Part shown: one piece after another, positions 6,321 through 9,482 of the stretch
Layout: each line of letters begins with the position of its first letter
Position numbering within the stretch: the stretch's first letter is position 1
NCBI GenBank assembly: GCA_024699595.1
Contig: JAILPG010000284.1
Span: forward strand, 1-9,482
DNA from: Lachnospiraceae bacterium
GTDB lineage: Bacteria > Bacillota_A > Clostridia > Lachnospirales > Lachnospiraceae
Length of the DNA: 9,482 bases
Direction of reading: 5' to 3'
Position numbers and translations under genes: made by a program
Notes under the pieces: model-generated
Databases searched by the model: none
What the model was told of the DNA's origin: nothing
Seen by the model: the letters and a program-made list of their open reading frames with translations, nothing else

Positions 6321-8012
6321 CTAAAACTCTACCTGGTATTTAAAGGTGTCCTTCTGCTTGAGCTTGTCCATGAAGATATCTCCGCGCAGTGGCTTGTCAA
6401 ACAAAAAGCCCTGCACGTTATAGCAGTTCATGTTTAAAAGAGTCCTTGCCTGATCCGGAGTCTCGACGCCCTCGGCAATGACCTCCATCTCAAGCTCGTC
6501 AAGCAGCTTTAGGATCGCCGAAATTATCATCCTGTCGGGAGCTCCCTCCTTGTTGATGTTATCAACAAAGGATTTATCGATCTTTATGACCTTGACCGGA
6601 AAATCTGTCAGCAGATTCAGTGAGGAATAGCCTGTTCCAAAATCGTCAAGCGACGTATAGATCCCGTTATCCCTGAGAATGCGGATAAAGTTCTTCATCT
6701 CATCCATCTCCTCATATCCGGTAGTCTCGGTAAGCTCGATCTCTATATACTTGGGATCCACTCCGTGATCTTTTACCACTTTGATAATGTCGTTTGCAAG
6801 GTTTTCATCCCTTAAATGCATCTTTGAGAAGTTGACCGAAACCCTCACGGGCTCTATTCCCTCTGCGATCCATCTGTTAATATCTTTACATACCATTGTA
6901 AGCATCTGAAAATCAAGCGGTTTTATGGCTCCCTGTCTCTCAAGTGCAGGCACAAAGCTCTTTGGAACCATGATATTTCCGTCCCTGTTCCATCTGACCA
7001 AAGCCTCGGCTCCGACAATGTTCTTATGGATAAGGCTTACCTTGGGCTGATAGTAAGCCTCAAACTGCCCAGTCTTGAGCGCATTCGGAAATGCCGCGAT
7101 TATAAGCCTTTCCCTGCCTGACACCTCAAGCATCTTCGGACTGAAATCAAGTCTCTTCTTGTTGTATTTTTTCGCATTTTCCAGAGCCACATTGGAGCCG
7201 TTCATTGCATCCGAGAAGGTCTTGCCTTCCTGCACGAGGTATACTCCGCTCCTGGTCTCTACGTTAACCGTACGTTCAATGCCCGCAACAGCCCTTACCC
7301 TTATCTCAATTCTTGCGATCTTTGACAGATAATCCTCAAGTTCCGGTTTGGTGATGACAGTGACGAAATTATCACCGCCGACCCTTCCGACCGTTGATTC
7401 AGGCTTTAAATACGAGCTCACGGTCTCCGCATAAAGCTTCATTATGGAATCGCCCACAGGAACGCCCATCTGCTGGTTATAGTAATTGAAATTCCTGATA
7501 TTGGTAAAAATAACCGCGTAGCCACTGAATTTTCCCTGTTCAAACAGGCTCTTCATCTTCTCCTGGAGTCCCGGGAAATTCGGTATCCTCGTAAGCGGGT
7601 CTATGAACCGGCCCTTCCACATAAGATCCATGACATGCACTCTTCCGCAGTGTGCAGTCACACTCTTGTTTATAAACTGCAGGGTTTCCTTATCCTCATC
7701 ATCAAAATGACTGCCCTTTACCGGATAATAGGAAAAAACAGAGGTCGCTCCGGTCTTTGCCGCATACTCAAGTCTCAGCTCTTCATCCTCATAGCCCTGA
7801 TCCGCTTCAAAGATCTCTCTTTTTTCATGGATAGGCTCTTCAACAGGAGTTCCGGGTGAAAAATAGTCCACGCACGCCCTTCCGAGCTTTATTTCATCAG
7901 CAATATAACAAAACGCTTCCCCGACCCTGTCTGCAAGATCAAATAATGTCGTATAATCGTCCTGAAGGATTTCGAGAAATTTCCTGTATTTTTCACTGTA
8001 TAGATCTGTCAT
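6321..8012 (-). CDS. Cyclic-di-GMP phosphodiesterase: GAF-like, degenerate GGDEF, intact EAL
   Basis: A 563-residue soluble signalling enzyme expected to hydrolyse c-di-GMP to pGpG. Residues about 10-130 form an alpha/beta sensor region that resembles a GAF domain; the ligand is unknown. Residues about 135-290 are a GGDEF domain whose signature reads GGDNF (212-216), with the catalytic Glu replaced by Asn and no RxxD inhibitory site before it, so cyclase activity is unlikely; it may bind GTP as an allosteric effector. Residues about 300-555 are an EAL domain with the family's metal and catalytic residues: E336-A-L, Asn394, Glu426, Asp456-Asp457, Lys477, Glu514 and Gln534 (motifs ELTE, LDDFGTGYSS, IKIDKSF, AEGVET, QGFLF). 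No transmembrane helix is visible. The gene is first in the leftward operon, with promoter at 8057-8084 and AGGGAG upstream of the ATG. Activity is inferred from residues only. Confidence 0.93.
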   Translation of the reverse strand: MTDLYSEKYRKFLEILQDDYTTLFDLADRVGEAFCYIADEIKLGRACVDYFSPGTPVEEPIHEKREIFEADQGYEDEELRLEYAAKTGATSVFSYYPVKGSHFDDEDKETLQFINKSVTAHCGRVHVMDLMWKGRFIDPLTRIPNFPGLQEKMKSLFEQGKFSGYAVIFTNIRNFNYYNQQMGVPVGDSIMKLYAETVSSYLKPESTVGRVGGDNFVTVITKPELEDYLSKIARIEIRVRAVAGIERTVNVETRSGVYLVQEGKTFSDAMNGSNVALENAKKYNKKRLDFSPKMLEVSGRERLIIAAFPNALKTGQFEAYYQPKVSLIHKNIVGAEALVRWNRDGNIMVPKSFVPALERQGAIKPLDFQMLTMVCKDINRWIAEGIEPVRVSVNFSKMHLRDENLANDIIKVVKDHGVDPKYIEIELTETTGYEEMDEMKNFIRILRDNGIYTSLDDFGTGYSSLNLLTDFPVKVIKIDKSFVDNINKEGAPDRMIISAILKLLDELEMEVIAEGVETPDQARTLLNMNCYNVQGFLFDKPLRGDIFMDKLKQKDTFKYQVEF

Positions 8013-8056
8013 GCCCGGTGCTCCCTGTGGTACAATGGTGAAACAAACACAAAATC

Positions 8057-8084
8057 ATTATATAGCATTAAGCTCATTTATGAA
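8057..8084 (-). promoter_or_regulatory. Promoter of the leftward six-gene operon
   Basis: On the minus strand a perfect TATAAT lies at 8062-8057, with TTCATA (4 of 6 to TTGACA) at 8084-8079 and a 16-bp spacer. The start codon of the phosphodiesterase is 44 bp further, leaving a leader of about 38 nt. It faces away from the rpmE promoter. Confidence 0.6.
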
Positions 8085-8133
8085 AGCTTGGATGTTACTA
8101 TTCACGGTACAGGATATGAAATGACGGCATGCG

Positions 8134-8179
8134 GATCGCACTTTTGCAAAAATACTGATCGCATTTATGCAAAAATACT
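8134..8179 (+). repeat. Two tandem 23-bp units upstream of the rpmE promoter
   Basis: Units at 8134-8156 and 8157-8179 agree at 21 of 23 positions; both start GATCGCA and end GCAAAAATACT. The first contains the 10-bp palindrome TTTTGCAAAA (8142-8151). The array ends three bases before the rpmE -35 hexamer, a position suited to an activator or repressor site, and its A-runs lie about 44 and 67 bp before the likely transcription start, where an UP-like element could act. No known regulator box was recognised. Confidence 0.75.
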
Positions 8180-8181
8180 GC

Positions 8182-8210
8182 TTGCGTATGGGAATAAGCT
8201 GTGTTACAAT
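8182..8210 (+). promoter_or_regulatory. rpmE promoter
   Basis: TTGCGT (8182-8187) and TACAAT (8205-8210) are separated by 17 bp; the -10 matches consensus at 5 of 6. Transcription should begin near 8216-8217, giving a leader of about 93 nt before rpmE. Confidence 0.65.
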
Positions 8211-8216
8211 GTTAGA

Positions 8217-8309
8217 GCTGTGCAGAAAAAAACGGATGAAATAATCCGGAAAGTCCCGTAAATGCGGGGATGCAGCCGGATCAAACAGTTATAGATAAGA
8301 GGTGATATC
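8217..8309 (+). promoter_or_regulatory. Structured rpmE leader with alternative hairpins, possible L31 autoregulatory element
   Basis: CGGAT (8233-8237) can pair with ATCCG (8244-8248) around a 6-nt loop. The same ATCCGG (8244-8249) can instead pair with CCGGAT (8276-8281), closing an arm that contains a second hairpin, CCCG (8255-8258) with CGGG (8265-8268). The two forms exclude each other. No poly-T follows, so control would act on translation; GAGGTGA at 8299-8305 is the ribosome site 18 bases after the last pairing strand. Leaders bound by the encoded ribosomal protein are known for L31 in several phyla; whether this is one is inference. Confidence 0.45.
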
Positions 8310-8516
8310 ATGAAGAACGGAATACATCCTGATTACCATCAGGCAACAGTTACCTGCAACTGCGGAAATACCTTTACAGTAGGCTCCACCAAGCCCGAAA
8401 TACACGTGGAAATCTGTTCCAAGTGTCATTCATTCTATACAGGTCAGCAGAAGACAGCCAGGATCGATGGACGTATAGAGAAGTTTAATAAGAAATACGG
8501 CGTTGAAAGCAAGTAA
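8310..8516 (+). CDS. rpmE: Large-subunit ribosomal protein bL31, zinc-binding type
   Basis: A 68-residue protein of normal length for bL31, which sits on the central protuberance of the 50S subunit and bridges to the 30S head. The start [10 protein letters not shown] is the family signature, followed by the VTCNCGNTF and [14 protein letters not shown] motifs. Cys16, Cys18, Cys36 and Cys39 form the complete zinc site, so this is the C+ form and not the zinc-free paralogue made under zinc starvation. The C-terminus ([11 protein letters not shown]) is also typical. GAGGTGA precedes the ATG. A promoter, a structured leader and a terminator frame the gene, so it can be a single-gene transcript. 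In many Firmicutes it is followed by the yqhQ/DUF1385 gene, as here. Confidence 0.97.
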   Translation: MKNGIHPDYHQATVTCNCGNTFTVGSTKPEIHVEICSKCHSFYTGQQKTARIDGRIEKFNKKYGVESK

Positions 8517-8530
8517 CGACAGAGAAGATG

Positions 8531-8558
8531 AAAGGTTGAGCAACGCTCAACCTTTTTT
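8531..8558 (+). terminator. Intrinsic terminator after rpmE
   Basis: GGTTGAGC (8534-8541) pairs perfectly with GCTCAACC (8545-8552) across a 3-nt loop (AAC); flanking AAA and TTT extend the stem to 11 bp, and six T follow (8553-8558). It lies 14 bp after the rpmE stop and 33 bp before the next start codon, so the downstream gene would need read-through or its own promoter. Confidence 0.9.
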
Positions 8559-8591
8559 CTATCACAAAAAATAGCGAAAGGACTCAAGGGA

Positions 8592-9482
8592 ATGGCAAAA
8601 AGCAGAAAAAAGAACGATCATTACAGCGGAATCGGCGGTCAGGCGGTCATCGAAGGCGTTATGATGCGCAACAAGAACCGCTATGCCGTAGCCGTAAGGA
8701 CTCCCGATAATGACGTAAACGTTGCGGTAGAGGAATATGTCCCCTTCGGACCCGACAATGCCATCGCAAAGCTTCCGTTTATCCGCGGGGTGTTTGCTTT
8801 TATCGATTCCATGATCCTTGCGGTAAAAACGCTTAATTATTCGGCCGCATTTTATGAAGAAGAGGATCTGAGACAGAAGAGACGCCAGAAAAAAAGACTC
8901 TTTGACAGGATCCTTGGTGACAAGGCCGAAAGCGTATTAAGCACGATCACCGTGGTCTTTTCCCTGGTGTTTGCTATCGCACTCTTTATGTTGCTGCCCT
9001 ATTTCATAGCAAGCCTGCTTAAGCAGTTCATCGTATCCGATACCGTGATAGCGATAGCTGAGGGAGTAATAAGGATCGTGATATTCATCCTGTATCTGCT
9101 TCTTATCTCTCTTATGAACGATATCAAGAGAACCTTCATGTATCACGGCGCAGAGCACAAATGCATCAACTGCATCGAGACCGGAAACGCGCTCACTCTT
9201 GAAAATGTTATGAAGGCCTCTAGGCAGCATAAAAGATGCGGTACGAGCTTTATGTTTCTGGTAGTGTTTGTCAGCATCATCCTCTTTATGTTCATACGCG
9301 TGGATGAGCCGGCTTTGAGAGTTGTTATAAGGATCCTCTTAATACCCGTGATCTCCGGTATTTCCTATGAGATCATAAGACTTGCGGGCCGCAGCGATAA
9401 TATCTTTGTAAGGATCATCTCGGCGCCAGGACTGTTTTTACAGAAGCTTACGACAAAAGAGCCCGACGAATCCATGGCCGAG
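8592..9482 (+). CDS. yqhQ: YqhQ-like DUF1385 integral membrane protein (partial at right edge)
   Basis: 297 codons are open from ATG at 8592 to the window end; the stop lies outside. Family hallmarks: GIGGQAVIEGVMMR near the N-terminus (residues 13-26), LPFIRGV (61-67), and the most conserved block MYHGAEHKCIN ... LTLENVMKASRQHKRCGTSF (183-220) with His184, His188, His213 and Cys216, which could form a metal or catalytic site. A basic cytoplasmic segment (RQKRRQKKR, 94-102) is followed by about four hydrophobic helices (roughly 116-143, 151-176, 218-236, 241-258). DUF1385 function is not established as far as I know. An AAGGGA sits directly before the ATG and AAAGGA slightly further up. In Clostridia this gene is usually between rpmE and prmC-prfA, so prmC may follow beyond the window. 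The near-complete family length suggests that few codons are missing. Confidence 0.92.
   Translation, partial: MAKSRKKNDHYSGIGGQAVIEGVMMRNKNRYAVAVRTPDNDVNVAVEEYVPFGPDNAIAKLPFIRGVFAFIDSMILAVKTLNYSAAFYEEEDLRQKRRQKKRLFDRILGDKAESVLSTITVVFSLVFAIALFMLLPYFIASLLKQFIVSDTVIAIAEGVIRIVIFILYLLLISLMNDIKRTFMYHGAEHKCINCIETGNALTLENVMKASRQHKRCGTSFMFLVVFVSIILFMFIRVDEPALRVVIRILLIPVISGISYEIIRLAGRSDNIFVRIISAPGLFLQKLTTKEPDESMAE

Noticed and set aside
8217..8309. c-di-GMP riboswitch (GEMM) in the intergenic region near the EAL gene
   Set aside because: The leader lacks the conserved GEMM core and receptor sequences, and it belongs to rpmE, not to the phosphodiesterase.
8536..8565. Promoter made of TTGAGC and TATCAC inside the rpmE terminator
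   Set aside because: Both hexamers match at only 4 of 6 and the -35 lies within the terminator stem, whose sequence already explains it.
8937..9230. Open frame of 97 codons on the minus strand at the right side
   Set aside because: It is antisense to the conserved core of the YqhQ-like protein, which has unmistakable family motifs.

Overview
The window looks like a chromosomal segment of an anaerobic Firmicute, most likely a Lachnospiraceae-type Clostridium (Butyrivibrio/Roseburia neighbourhood). The grounds are the strong AGGAGG-type ribosome binding sites, moderate G+C with frequent AGG/AGA/ATA codons, the zinc-type L31 gene followed by a YqhQ/DUF1385 membrane protein, and a J-domain/DUF5685 gene pair that I associate from memory with clostridial genomes. 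The genus is an inference. No mobile element, tRNA, rRNA or CRISPR array is visible.

Layout. A divergent intergenic region (8013-8309) splits the window. To its left, six genes run leftwards, tightly packed: a GAF-like/degenerate GGDEF/EAL c-di-GMP phosphodiesterase (6321-8012), a small two-helix membrane protein with a cytoplasmic-type zinc ribbon (5841-6269), a DUF5685 protein (4902-5828), a J-domain/TPR protein with a cysteine-rich tail (4127-4918), a RecB-type nuclease fused to an Fe-S XPD/DinG-like helicase (1554-4049), and a short intracellular GH13 alpha-glucan hydrolase (239-1543). Spacings are -17 to +77 bp and no terminator is visible between them, so one transcript from the promoter near 8057-8084 is plausible. 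After a 72-bp gap holding its own promoter, the N-terminus of a signal-anchor protein, probably a chemoreceptor, runs off the left edge. To the right, rpmE (8310-8516) has a good promoter, a 23-bp tandem repeat just upstream of it, and a 93-nt leader with mutually exclusive hairpins. It is followed by a strong intrinsic terminator and then by the yqhQ/DUF1385 gene, which runs off the right edge.

How it may work together. The helicase-nuclease, the amylase and the phosphodiesterase are recognisable singly and have no obvious shared pathway. The coherent unit is the middle trio: membrane zinc ribbon, DUF5685 and J-protein, co-directional and partly overlapping. DUF5685 carries two Asp-rich motifs placed like those of class I isoprenyl or squalene/phytoene synthases. 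Its J-domain partner ends in a seven-cysteine tail, an architecture that recalls eukaryotic cysteine-string proteins. A membrane-associated chaperone module, possibly involving lipid or metal chemistry, is the most interesting hypothesis here, but it rests on motif reading only.
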